Below are positions 33,549 through 42,506 of a stretch of DNA of 50,647 nucleotides, piece after piece. The notes under the pieces are model-generated. The model worked only from the letters and a program-made list of their open reading frames with translations, was not told the DNA's origin and searched no databases. The position numbers and the translations under genes were made by a program. Position 1 is the stretch's first letter; each line of letters opens with the position of its first letter. This stretch comes from Clostridium sp. Its GTDB lineage: Bacteria; Bacillota; Clostridia; Clostridiales; Clostridiaceae. The DNA lies in the NCBI RefSeq assembly GCF_016650035.1, contig NZ_JAENWM010000019.1, forward strand, positions 1 through 50,647, read 5' to 3'.

Positions 33549-35087
33549 TTATAATGGTCTTCTAACTACATCAATTACAGAACCATCTCTGTACTCTATA
33601 ACTGCAACTATTTGATCTGAAAGCTCAATTGCCTTTGGTTTACCTGTCATATTTTCAGCTATTTCTTTCAGCTCTTCAATAGTCATTATTGGAAGATTTG
33701 TTTTCTTTAATTTTTCGATTATATCCTGTCTTCTTGGATTAACCGCTATTCCTCTTTCTGTTACAATAACATCAATGCTCTCTCCTGGAGTTGTTATAGT
33801 AGTTACTTTATCCACTATAATTGGAAGTCTCGCTTTCGTGAGTTGCGTAACAATTATTGTAAGCTTAGCCCCTGCTGCTGTATCACTATGGCCACCTGAG
33901 CCCCCCATAATAGCGCCATCTGATCCTGTAGTTACATTAACATTATAATTAGTATCTATTTCTGTAGCACCTAAGATAACTATGTCCAGGTTGTTTACAA
34001 CTGCACCTTTGTTATCCGGATTTCCATACATTGAAGCAGACATTCTCTGATGTTTATGAGTACTTGCATAAGACTTCACTGCCTGTAAATCAAAACACTG
34101 TACATCAAATAAACTTCTGAACAATCCCTCTTCAAACATATCCACAATATATCCAGTTATTCCGCCTGACGCAAAGCTTCCTTTTATGCCATTCTTTTTC
34201 ATATAGATTCTAAGTTCTGCAGCTACAGCTAAAGAAATTCCACCTGCACCTGTTTGGAAAGACATCTCATCTTTAACAAGACCTGTTGCTACCATAACAT
34301 CGGATGCCATTTTAGCTATTTTAATTCCTACCGGATCATTAGTAATTTGTGTAGTTCCAGATACTATTCCAGCTGGATCGCCAATTGAATCTACTTTCAC
34401 TACATAATCTACATATATCTGATTAATTTCTATTGGACAAGTTGGGTAGGGCACTAAATTATCAGTTATTGCTACAACCCTGTCTGCACACTGGGCATCT
34501 GATACTGCATAGCCTAGCGCTCCGCAAGCTGACTTACCATACAAGCCATTAATGTTTCCATAAGTGTCTGCTGTAGGCGATGCAATGAAAGCTACATCTA
34601 TATGTAAATCGCCGCTTTCTATTGCCCTAGAGCGTCCACCATGTGTATGCATTATTACTGGTGTTTTTAATAATCCTCTTGAAATCTCCTGTGCCACAGG
34701 ACCTGACATATAATTTGTATATATTTTAGTAACTACACCATTTTTTATGTGCTGAATAAGTGGTGTATGATTTGGGAAAATAGAACTTATTGCAACAGCA
34801 ATGTTTTTTATACCTCTACTTGCAATAGCTTCTAGAACTAGATTTAGTACGTAGTCACCGTTTCTTAAATGATGATGAAAAGATACAGTCATCCCATCTT
34901 TAATTTCTACCTTATCTAAAACTTCCTCTATATCATTTAAAACTTTCTTGCCCATAGGAGTTACTGAATTTACTTTTACTTCCCTTTTTACTTTCACGCC
35001 ATTATGCTTAAATGCACCTTCAAAAGGAGTCACCGTGCCATAGCCTTCTATGTATTCGGGTATTTCTCTTCCTAATATATTTTTCAT
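33549..35087 (-). CDS. citF: Citramalate/citrate lyase alpha subunit (CoA transferase)
   Basis: 512 residues. It exchanges the acetyl group on CitD for the substrate acid, forming the acyl-thioester that CitE cleaves. NILGREIPEYIEG, FHHHLRNGDYVLN, HGGRSRAIESGDLHIDVAFIASPTAD and the C-terminal RGIAVNPRRQD are CitF motifs. The start is the ATG at 35087 with GAGGTGAT seven bases away; the longer frame to 35123 would read into the gap without a ribosome site. Context (glutamate mutase, methylaspartase, mesaconase; no citrate transporter) points to (S)-citramalate as substrate. Confidence 0.93.
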   Translation of the reverse strand: MKNILGREIPEYIEGYGTVTPFEGAFKHNGVKVKREVKVNSVTPMGKKVLNDIEEVLDKVEIKDGMTVSFHHHLRNGDYVLNLVLEAIASRGIKNIAVAISSIFPNHTPLIQHIKNGVVTKIYTNYMSGPVAQEISRGLLKTPVIMHTHGGRSRAIESGDLHIDVAFIASPTADTYGNINGLYGKSACGALGYAVSDAQCADRVVAITDNLVPYPTCPIEINQIYVDYVVKVDSIGDPAGIVSGTTQITNDPVGIKIAKMASDVMVATGLVKDEMSFQTGAGGISLAVAAELRIYMKKNGIKGSFASGGITGYIVDMFEEGLFRSLFDVQCFDLQAVKSYASTHKHQRMSASMYGNPDNKGAVVNNLDIVILGATEIDTNYNVNVTTGSDGAIMGGSGGHSDTAAGAKLTIIVTQLTKARLPIIVDKVTTITTPGESIDVIVTERGIAVNPRRQDIIEKLKKTNLPIMTIEELKEIAENMTGKPKAIELSDQIVAVIEYRDGSVIDVVRRPL

Positions 35088-35140
35088 TAATATCACCTCA
35101 ACTAACTTAGTAGCAAAACTCACAATTTTTAAAGATACTC

Positions 35141-36013
35141 TTATACAAGACCTAAAAGCTTTGCAAGTTCTACTGTATTTTTAGCTCTATTTATAACTGG
35201 TGCATCTATCATCTTACCATCTAAGGAGAATACTCCCTTTCCTTCACTTTCTGCCTCTTCCATAGATTCAAGGACCCTCTTTGCGTATTTTATTTCTTCT
35301 GTTGTTGGCGCATATACATCGCGAATGGTGTAAATTTGTCTTGGATTTATGGCAGCTTTACCTGTAAGACCTAAACTTTTAGCTTTCCTAGTGTCTTTTT
35401 CTAAACCCTCGAAATCATTGGTATCTGTAAATGGTGTATCTATAGAATCCACCTTCATAGCTCTGCATGCAACTGCTACTCTATTTCTTGCATAGAAAAC
35501 TTCTTCGCCTTCTTTTGTTCTCACAATACCTAAATCTGAAGTCAAATCCTCTCCTCCAAGTAAAATCGCTACTATTCTATCACAGGATTTTATTATGCTA
35601 TAAACATTCTCCAGGCCGTAAGCTGTTTCTACTATGGGAATTAATTTTATACTTCCCTTTTGGAATCCTTCTTCCACTTCAATTTTTATAAGCATTTCAT
35701 CTATAGCTATAAGTTCTTCTTCTGTAGCCTTTGGTATCATTAGTGCGTCAGGCTTCACTCTTGCAATTACATTAATATCTTCACTTGCATATTCGGTAGT
35801 AAATGGATTTACCCTTACTACTAGTTCTACGTTACTATAATCTACTATTTTTATTGCTTCTCGTGCCAAGATTCTAGCGCTATCCTTTTCTGTTATACTT
35901 ACAGCATCCTCTAAATCTAATATAATTGAGTCTGCACCTAAAATCCCTGCATTCTGAAGCATTCCTGGATTATTTCCAGGCATAAAAAGCATTGTTCTTC
36001 TTAACTTTTTCAT
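35141..36013 (-). CDS. citE: Citramalate/citrate lyase beta subunit
   Basis: 290 residues of the HpcH/CitE aldolase family. It cleaves the CitD-bound acyl group, which for citramalate leaves acetyl-CitD and pyruvate. RRTMLFMPGNNPGMLQNA, DSIILDLEDAV, IPIVETAYGLEN and LLGGEDLTSDLG carry the acid residues for Mg and substrate binding. The ATG at 36013 is seven bases after GAGGTG; a GTG nine bases earlier overlaps that SD. It lies between citD (12-base gap) and citF. Confidence 0.93.
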   Translation of the reverse strand: MKKLRRTMLFMPGNNPGMLQNAGILGADSIILDLEDAVSITEKDSARILAREAIKIVDYSNVELVVRVNPFTTEYASEDINVIARVKPDALMIPKATEEELIAIDEMLIKIEVEEGFQKGSIKLIPIVETAYGLENVYSIIKSCDRIVAILLGGEDLTSDLGIVRTKEGEEVFYARNRVAVACRAMKVDSIDTPFTDTNDFEGLEKDTRKAKSLGLTGKAAINPRQIYTIRDVYAPTTEEIKYAKRVLESMEEAESEGKGVFSLDGKMIDAPVINRAKNTVELAKLLGLV

Positions 36014-36025
36014 ATTAATCACCTC

Positions 36026-36289
36026 TTACTGAGCCCTTTTTATGGCAGTTTCTATTCTAGCTTTTATTGTATAATTTAATGCACCTTTATCTTGTGCAGT
36101 TACTATAACATTTTCTACTCCAAGTTCTTTAAATCCCTCTAGCATTACTCTTTCTATTTCTTCTCCAAACTGTTTCATAACAATACTTTGAAGATTTATT
36201 TCAATACCGCCCTTAGGATTTGGCATTAGCATTACATATATATCGTTAGATTCCATTGTTCCAGCTTTGGATGGTTTATTTATTTCCAT
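36026..36289 (-). CDS. citD: Citramalate/citrate lyase acyl carrier protein
   Basis: 87 residues. Ser14 in AGTMESNDI is the expected site for the phosphoribosyl-dephospho-CoA group added by CitX and then acetylated by CitC. LMPNPKGGIEINLQSIV and NVIVTAQDKGALNYTIKARIETAI are conserved in CitD. It carries the acyl groups between CitF and CitE. Confidence 0.93.
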   Translation of the reverse strand: MEINKPSKAGTMESNDIYVMLMPNPKGGIEINLQSIVMKQFGEEIERVMLEGFKELGVENVIVTAQDKGALNYTIKARIETAIKRAQ

Positions 36290-36319
36290 GGTATCACCTC
36301 ACACTAATTTCAGTTATAT

Positions 36320-36877
36320 TTATTTTATACTTTCTAAATAAGCGTTTTGTCCCAGTTCATATAAATTGTTACCTTCACTATCTATTATTACAACTATAGG
36401 TAAATCCTCAACTTCAAGTCGTCTTATAGCTTCAGATCCTAAATCCTCATAAGTTACTATTTCTGCTTTTTTCACACATTTGCCTATTAGAGCTCCTGCT
36501 CCACCAATAGCTGCAAAATACACCGCACCGTTTTTAATCATGGAATCTACAACTTCTTGTGATCTGAGTCCCTTACCTATCATTCCTTTTAAGCCCTTTT
36601 CTAAAAGCTGTGGTGCATAAGCATCCATTCTATAGCTAGTAGTTGGGCCTGCCGATCCTAATGCATTTCCTGGTTTTGCAGGAGTTGGTCCAACATAATA
36701 TATAACTGCATCCTTAACATCTATAGGAAGTTTTTCTCCTTTATCAATAAGCTCAACTATTCTTTTATGAGCTGCATCTCTAGCCGTAAATATAACACCA
36801 GATAATAGCACACTATCTCCAGCTTTTAAATCTTTAATCACATCTTTTGTAAGTGGCGTAGTTATTCTTTTTTCCAT
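36320..36877 (-). CDS. Mesaconase (class I fumarase-type) beta subunit
   Basis: 185 residues. It matches the C-terminal domain of class I fumarases: LLSGVIFTARDAAHKRIVEL, YYVGPTPAKPG, AGPTTSYRMDAYAPQLLEKGLKGMIGKG. With the alpha subunit it forms an iron-sulfur hydratase. Fumarate and mesaconate hydratases share this fold; its place between methylaspartase and citramalate lyase genes makes hydration of mesaconate to (S)-citramalate the likely job. AAGGAGG precedes its ATG, after a 73-base gap with a threefold repeat. Confidence 0.9.
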   Translation of the reverse strand: MEKRITTPLTKDVIKDLKAGDSVLLSGVIFTARDAAHKRIVELIDKGEKLPIDVKDAVIYYVGPTPAKPGNALGSAGPTTSYRMDAYAPQLLEKGLKGMIGKGLRSQEVVDSMIKNGAVYFAAIGGAGALIGKCVKKAEIVTYEDLGSEAIRRLEVEDLPIVVIIDSEGNNLYELGQNAYLESIK

Positions 36878-36901
36878 AACGTTTTCCCTCCTTATTATGT
36901 T

Positions 36902-36952
36902 ATCACCTATGGTGCTTCATCACCTATGGTGCTGCTTATCACCTATGGTGCT
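36902..36952. repeat. Three copies of a 15-bp unit between mesaconase subunit genes
   Basis: ATCACCTATGGTGCT occurs at 36902-36916, 36919-36933 and 36938-36952, separated by 2 and 4 bases. Each holds the palindrome CACC-TAT-GGTG. In the mRNA each reads AGCACCATAGGTGAT and so contains an SD-like AGGTGAT. The last copy includes the stop codon of the alpha gene. Confidence 0.9.
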
Positions 36953-37793
36953 ATAACTCTGCTTTTGCATGCCTTGCAGCATGACAGTTTATATTTACTG
37001 CCACAGGTAAACCAGCTATATGGGTTGGATAAGTTTCAATATTAACACCTAACGCTGTTGTTTTTCCTCCAAATCCTTGAGGTCCTATACCTAGCTTATT
37101 TATTTCTTCTATAAGTTCTTTTTCAAGATCTGCATAGTAAGGATTTGGATTTGCTTTATCAATTTCTCTAACTGCTGCTTTTTTAGCAAGATTCGCCGCC
37201 TTATCAAACGTTCCACCTATCCCTACTCCTACAACTATTGGTGGACATGGGTTAGGACCAGCTTCTTTTACTACTTTTATAATAAATTCTTTAACACCTT
37301 TAAGCCCATCTGAAGGTTTTAACATTTTAATTTGGCTCATATTTTCCGAACCAAAACCCTTTGGAGCTACAGTTATTTTGAATTTTTCTCCTACAACTAT
37401 ATCATAATATATAACCGCTGGAGTGTTATCGTTTGTATTCACTCTATTGATGGGGTCTTTAACTACTGACTTTCTTAAATAACCCTCTTCATATCCTGAT
37501 GCTACACCACTATTAATTGCGTCCTCTAGACTACCGCCTATTATATGAACATCTTGCCCAATCTCTATAAAAACACAAGTCATTCCAGTATCTTGGCACA
37601 TTGGCATTCTTTCAGTTGCTGCTATATCTGCATTTACCAAAATCTTATCTAAAACACCTTTAGCTATATCCCATGTTTCATTTTTTCTAGATTTTATTAT
37701 TCCATTTTTCATCTCTTCTGGAAGATCGTAATTAGCATCTATACATAATTTCTTAATAGTTTTTGTTATTTCAGATACATTTATTTCTCTCAT
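36951..37793 (-). CDS. Mesaconase (class I fumarase-type) alpha subunit
   Basis: 280 residues matching the N-terminal domain of class I fumarases. Three cysteines in the expected contexts would hold the 4Fe-4S cluster: RMPMCQDTGMT (about 62), GPNPCPPIVVGVGIGGTFDKA and the C-terminal NINCHAARHA. It binds substrate with the beta subunit. It sits 84 bases downstream of methylaspartate ammonia-lyase, whose product mesaconate is the presumed substrate. Confidence 0.9.
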   Translation of the reverse strand: MREINVSEITKTIKKLCIDANYDLPEEMKNGIIKSRKNETWDIAKGVLDKILVNADIAATERMPMCQDTGMTCVFIEIGQDVHIIGGSLEDAINSGVASGYEEGYLRKSVVKDPINRVNTNDNTPAVIYYDIVVGEKFKITVAPKGFGSENMSQIKMLKPSDGLKGVKEFIIKVVKEAGPNPCPPIVVGVGIGGTFDKAANLAKKAAVREIDKANPNPYYADLEKELIEEINKLGIGPQGFGGKTTALGVNIETYPTHIAGLPVAVNINCHAARHAKAEL

Positions 37794-37876
37794 TATTACT
37801 CTCCTTTTTATTTCAATATGGGAAAAGGCAGTTTAAATAAACCGCCTTAATGTAACCTCCCAGATTTTTGTTTCAT

Positions 37877-39118
37877 TTATTTCTTTCTATTAACTAGAGC
37901 TACAACTCTATTCATTTCGTTGTTAACTATCATATAACCTTCATCTACGCCCATACCTGGTTTAGCAAGACATTGATCTGCTCCACAACCCATAGCTATG
38001 TTTGTGCAAACTTCTGCAGATCTGTTAGTTTCGTTACATGTTCCACCAACGTATGCTCCTACTTTTAATTTTTTACAATATAACACTGATTCAATTATAT
38101 TGTTAACTCCACCTAAATCTGGAGATTTTATTTGGAGCATGTGACCTGATTTTTTATCTGCAAATAGCACTACATCGTCGTATGTATTACACCATTCATC
38201 CGCAACAAGTTCTACATTTATTTTTCTATTATCAAGTTCAGCTGTTAGTGCAGCTAATGCATCAACTTGTTTTTCTCTATGCTCAACATCCATTGGTCCT
38301 TCTATTCTTAATTTGAAAGGCTTAGCTGCTTCTTCAAGTGTTGCTATATAATCACCCATAGCTTTTACATCATTGTTAAACGCAAGACCTATAGTTCCAT
38401 AAACATCTATGTGGAATACCGGGCTATAATTTTCATCAGTTCGGAGTTTTATTACTCTAGCTCTTAACCACTGCACATAAGCAAGTAATTTTTCTCCCTT
38501 AAGTCCTAATTTCTCTTCTACGTTATTTATAAGTGCGTGAGGCATTACATCTACGCCTTTTATAATCATTTTATCTGCACTATTATATCTATCATCGCCT
38601 GATTGTGTGAAAATTGGAATTCTCTTAATGTCTACCCCAGTTTTATACTCATCACGTACGATTTCTGCCATAGTTACTTTATTAGCTTTTGCTACAGCGT
38701 CTAGTATAGCTTGAGTTATTCCGTATCTCATTGCTGTATGAAGTCTTTTACCATTAACTAACATATGGTCAAATTCTTCTGCCATTTCTTTAAAGCTATT
38801 TAGTTCTCTACCTATTAATTTTGGAATTATTTCTTTTTCTAAAATCGGCATAAAATCACTTGCAAGGAATAATGGATCACGTCCGCCAGCTCCTGAATAT
38901 TGTACTGCTGCACAATCTCCATAAGCGACCTGTCCATCTTCAAGTATAATCATTACTGATATTGATTCTCCAGCTTGTCTAATTGATTTAAATCCTTCTG
39001 TTGCTGGTTTACCAACATATGCGAAGCCATCATGTTCTGCTCCAGCTTTTATAGCCCTTTGATCGTCAAAATAAAATCCTGTGCTTCCAGTTGAACATAC
39101 TACATCAATAATTTTCAT
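37877..39118 (-). CDS. mal: Methylaspartate ammonia-lyase
   Basis: 413 residues, the same length as the well-studied clostridial enzyme. It removes ammonia from (2S,3S)-3-methylaspartate to give mesaconate. It belongs to the enolase superfamily: the N-terminal cap is followed by a barrel with metal ligands around HIDVYGT, RIEGPMDVEHR and VADEWCNTYDD, and the catalytic Lys in MLQIKSPDLGG. It lies 50 bases after the glutamate mutase epsilon gene, directly in pathway order. Confidence 0.96.
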   Translation of the reverse strand: MKIIDVVCSTGSTGFYFDDQRAIKAGAEHDGFAYVGKPATEGFKSIRQAGESISVMIILEDGQVAYGDCAAVQYSGAGGRDPLFLASDFMPILEKEIIPKLIGRELNSFKEMAEEFDHMLVNGKRLHTAMRYGITQAILDAVAKANKVTMAEIVRDEYKTGVDIKRIPIFTQSGDDRYNSADKMIIKGVDVMPHALINNVEEKLGLKGEKLLAYVQWLRARVIKLRTDENYSPVFHIDVYGTIGLAFNNDVKAMGDYIATLEEAAKPFKLRIEGPMDVEHREKQVDALAALTAELDNRKINVELVADEWCNTYDDVVLFADKKSGHMLQIKSPDLGGVNNIIESVLYCKKLKVGAYVGGTCNETNRSAEVCTNIAMGCGADQCLAKPGMGVDEGYMIVNNEMNRVVALVNRKK

Positions 39119-39168
39119 ATTCTACACCTATCCTTATATAAATTTGTAATGTGATATTAATCATTTGA

Positions 39169-40626
39169 TTATTTTTTCTCCGGTCTTCCTATAAGTACTC
39201 CTTTTCCTACTGCAAATATATCATCTATAGTCATTTGAAAACTTACTTCTCTATTTTCAAAATTGGCTCTCTCTGAAAGTTTCCTAGTATTGAAATTTAT
39301 AAGTTCTTGTGTAAATGGAACGTTACCAAATTTTAAGTATCTTATTGCTCCATTATTGTCTCTTGCAGGCATCATTTTACCAGCATTATATTTACTTGGT
39401 GCAAATGGTACATCAATTATTCCCATAGCAAATCCTTTAACTGATCCTATAGCAAGGTCGCCTTTACCTATTTCATATATCTTGTCTATCATACACTTTG
39501 TTTCAGCTTTTATTACTTCTATCTCTGTTTTAAGTTCTGGAGACATAGGCATTTTTTGACCTTGTAATAAGTTTAAAGTCATCTTTGTAGCTTTTATCCC
39601 TTGAGCATTAGCTTCTTTAGTAGGAATTCCTATAGCTTCATGAGTAGTTTTAACTATTACCTTTGTTGCTCCTGCAAGTGCAGCAGTTGCTGCTCCCGTA
39701 GATATTACTCCATATGCTTTTGCTTCATCAGCTGGGAATCCTCCCATCCATTGATGCATTACTGTTGTTATATATATATCTTTATATCCACTAGCTTTTA
39801 AGTATTCATCGCATTGCTGCTCTAAAGCTCTTATAGCCGCTACGTCTTGTATTAAGTTTCCACACTGACCATATCCAACTGTAATGTTTTTAACTCCTTG
39901 TTCAGCTGCAAGTAATGATTCAATTATCGCAACGGCATTTGATGTACTAGGTGGAACTAATGTCCCAGTTAAAGGTCCAAATGGTTCTCTGTTTATTGAT
40001 ATTCCATTTTCTTCGTAAAATCCAACAAGTCTATCACAATACTGCCAATCTAAAATTGATTTTGATAAAGTTGCATTTTTAGCATATGGTATATTGTAAG
40101 AAATACCGCCACCTTCATTTGAAGTCCACCCTGAAGCATGGGTAATTTCAGCGAGTAATCTTCCATCTGGAGTCCCATGTCTTGCTTCTAATGGAACATT
40201 TACTGCTTCAAAAACTTTTCTACAACCTTTAACTCCATGATTAACTCCTGGAAATCCATTTAAAAGTGACCTTCCTACTTTTCTACTTTCTTTAATCCCA
40301 ATTTCACATTCATCATATCTGTTCTGTCTTGTATAACTATCTATTGTTGTCGGTAGTAAATCTGCTCCGCCTACTTGCTCTAAGAAGTTTAGAAGTTCGA
40401 TATGCGTATCAACTAACGCAACACCAGCTCTTGGCTGTGCTAATGTCATTCCCTCTTCTTTAGCTTTTATTAATTTTTTTGCAAAGTTTTTGTGACCAGG
40501 AATTTGATTATTGTATTCTATAGCCTCGTCTAAATCTACTTCTTTTCCCGTTGGCCATTGGTTTAATACTTCTTTTCTAACCTCAAAGAACTCATCATTA
40601 GTCCATTTTCGATTTTTTAATTCCAT
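39169..40626 (-). CDS. glmE: Glutamate (methylaspartate) mutase epsilon subunit
   Basis: 485 residues, close to the known clostridial subunit. This is the TIM-barrel catalytic subunit that binds glutamate and, with the small B12-binding subunit, rearranges it to 3-methylaspartate. Conserved blocks include [49 protein letters not shown] and [13 protein letters not shown]. An AGGAGG-type SD precedes it, 18 bases after the glmL stop. Confidence 0.96.
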   Translation of the reverse strand: MELKNRKWTNDEFFEVRKEVLNQWPTGKEVDLDEAIEYNNQIPGHKNFAKKLIKAKEEGMTLAQPRAGVALVDTHIELLNFLEQVGGADLLPTTIDSYTRQNRYDECEIGIKESRKVGRSLLNGFPGVNHGVKGCRKVFEAVNVPLEARHGTPDGRLLAEITHASGWTSNEGGGISYNIPYAKNATLSKSILDWQYCDRLVGFYEENGISINREPFGPLTGTLVPPSTSNAVAIIESLLAAEQGVKNITVGYGQCGNLIQDVAAIRALEQQCDEYLKASGYKDIYITTVMHQWMGGFPADEAKAYGVISTGAATAALAGATKVIVKTTHEAIGIPTKEANAQGIKATKMTLNLLQGQKMPMSPELKTEIEVIKAETKCMIDKIYEIGKGDLAIGSVKGFAMGIIDVPFAPSKYNAGKMMPARDNNGAIRYLKFGNVPFTQELINFNTRKLSERANFENREVSFQMTIDDIFAVGKGVLIGRPEKK

Positions 40627-40644
40627 TGGTATTCCTCCTAGTGA

Positions 40645-42039
40645 TTATACTTTGACTAAATATTTTTTCATAATTCGAACAGCTTTATCTGGATAGTCTT
40701 CACACAATAACCCCATAGCGGATAATATATAAGTTTTATCTATAAAATACATTGAATCAACTGGCTTTAAATACATTGGGTTTGATACATCAAATGCTCC
40801 TGCTTTTAAAATATCTTTTGGATTCTCACTGTGTACTAGTACCCCACCTGTACCAATGACGTATTTTACATCCATAAGGTCTTTTCCTATTTGAGTATAC
40901 ATAGCTCCCATAGGTGTATATGCACTTTCAATAGTACCTACATGACGTTCCATAGATATTTCAGTTGCTACTTTTGCCATAGCTTCATCAAAATGAATTT
41001 GTTCCACAGTTTCTGGAATCATCATTATATGTTCTATTCTATATTTACAATTTTCATCTATATCAATTTTTCTTTCTGTGTCTCCTAAATATTTTCTCAT
41101 TTTTCTGCTACCAGCTGCTTCTCTTAATGAAACTGCTGAATATCTCATACCAAGATCACCTTCAACTGTCCTTTTAGCAAAAGGTTCTTCAAGGCCGCGT
41201 ACATTGACGCCAGCCTTAGTAGGTTCACCAACTGCAATTGAATGTACATCTGTGGTAGCCCCCCCAATGTCAATAATTATTAAATCACCTAGTCCACTTT
41301 CTTCGTCACTACCAGTGCTTAGATATCTTGCTGCCTTTAGAACCGCTGCTGGTGTTGGCATCAAAATGCCCTTTACAAATTTCTCTGCATTACTTAGCCC
41401 TTTAGCCTCTACTATTTTTTCCATAAAGACTTTTCTAATCTCTTCTCTGGCCGGTTCTACATTTAGTTCATTCAATTTAGGCATTACATTTTCTGTAATA
41501 CTGAAATACATTTTAGCATCAGTAAATATTTGTCGTATCTCATCAGTTGCTACTTTATTTCCTGCTACAACGATTGGCAATTTAACATCATTTTTGGCTA
41601 ACATTTTAGCATTATGTATAATACATTCCTTGTTGCCGCCATTAGTTCCACCTGCAAGCAATAAAATGTCTAAATCCGAATTTTTAATTTCCTGAATTTC
41701 AGCAAGTGTTAGTTCATAGCTATATACTTTTAATACTCTAGCACCAGCTCCAAGGGCCGCTCTTTTAGCAGCTTCTGCAGTTAAATCTGGCACTAGTCCA
41801 ATAGCTATCATTTTAAGTCCACCCGCAGCTGAGGAGCATGCCAATTTGTTAATAAAATTAACATTTTTATCTTTTAAAATTTGTTCAATTTTTGAATAGG
41901 CCTTTTCAACGCCTATCATTATATCGTCATCAATTGTAGTTATATCCTTAGCAGTAGCAATTATTTCTTCTTTTTCTATGTCTACTGCAGTTAACTTTGT
42001 ATATGTACTACCAAAATCTATAAGTAAATACGCATCCAC
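40645..42039 (-). CDS. glmL: GlmL/MutL, glutamate mutase-associated ATPase
   Basis: 464 residues. LLIDFGSTYTKLTAVD at the N-terminus and IIDIGGATTDVHSIA in the middle are phosphate-binding motifs of ASKHA ATPases. Proteins of this family are encoded between the glutamate mutase subunits and are thought to reactivate the enzyme by exchanging damaged B12. It is unrelated to the DNA-repair MutL. The gene order sigma-L-epsilon is the classical one. Confidence 0.93.
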   Translation of the reverse strand: MDAYLLIDFGSTYTKLTAVDIEKEEIIATAKDITTIDDDIMIGVEKAYSKIEQILKDKNVNFINKLACSSAAGGLKMIAIGLVPDLTAEAAKRAALGAGARVLKVYSYELTLAEIQEIKNSDLDILLLAGGTNGGNKECIIHNAKMLAKNDVKLPIVVAGNKVATDEIRQIFTDAKMYFSITENVMPKLNELNVEPAREEIRKVFMEKIVEAKGLSNAEKFVKGILMPTPAAVLKAARYLSTGSDEESGLGDLIIIDIGGATTDVHSIAVGEPTKAGVNVRGLEEPFAKRTVEGDLGMRYSAVSLREAAGSRKMRKYLGDTERKIDIDENCKYRIEHIMMIPETVEQIHFDEAMAKVATEISMERHVGTIESAYTPMGAMYTQIGKDLMDVKYVIGTGGVLVHSENPKDILKAGAFDVSNPMYLKPVDSMYFIDKTYILSAMGLLCEDYPDKAVRIMKKYLVKV

Positions 42040-42059
42040 CTATATCACTCCCAACTATT

Positions 42060-42473
42060 TTATAATAAACCTAATGCTTCTTTTAAATCATGTATTGTAG
42101 TTTCAAGTGTAGTACCTGGTGGATATACTCCATCAAATCCCATTGAGATAAATTTCTTGTAAACTTCTTCCCAATTTTGTTTTCCCACTACTATGTTTCC
42201 ACCAACAAGTAACAATATACCTTTTAGTCCCGCTTCATCACATTTATCTCTCATGCCTCTGCAATCTATTTCTCCATGTCCGTATAATGAAGATACCACT
42301 ATAGCGTCTGCATTAGTTTCTACAGCTGCATTTATAAAATCTTCTTGTGGACAAAGAACCCCTATGTTTATAACATTGAAACCCGCTTCCGTTAAAGCAT
42401 AATCTAAAATCTTATTACCAACAGCGTGACAATCTGATCCTATTACTCCTAGAATTAAAGTCTTTTTTTCCAT
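42060..42473 (-). CDS. mamA: Glutamate (methylaspartate) mutase sigma subunit, B12-binding
   Basis: 137 residues, the usual length. It binds adenosylcobalamin in base-off form: Asp14-x-His16-x-x-Gly19 (SDCHAVGN) supplies the lower His ligand, and [12 protein letters not shown] and [11 protein letters not shown] complete the Rossmann-like fold. It pairs with GlmE. It is also called GlmS or MutS in the literature, a source of confusion with glucosamine synthase (1586) and the repair protein. It is the first enzyme gene of the operon, after the regulator. Confidence 0.95.
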   Translation of the reverse strand: MEKKTLILGVIGSDCHAVGNKILDYALTEAGFNVINIGVLCPQEDFINAAVETNADAIVVSSLYGHGEIDCRGMRDKCDEAGLKGILLLVGGNIVVGKQNWEEVYKKFISMGFDGVYPPGTTLETTIHDLKEALGLL

Positions 42474-42506
42474 TTATAAAAAGCCTCCTAAATGATTTTT
42501 AATAAA

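Noticed and set aside
41078-41695. Long open frame opposite glmL
   Set aside because: It mirrors the codon pattern of glmL on the other strand, lacks an SD and has no recognisable domain.
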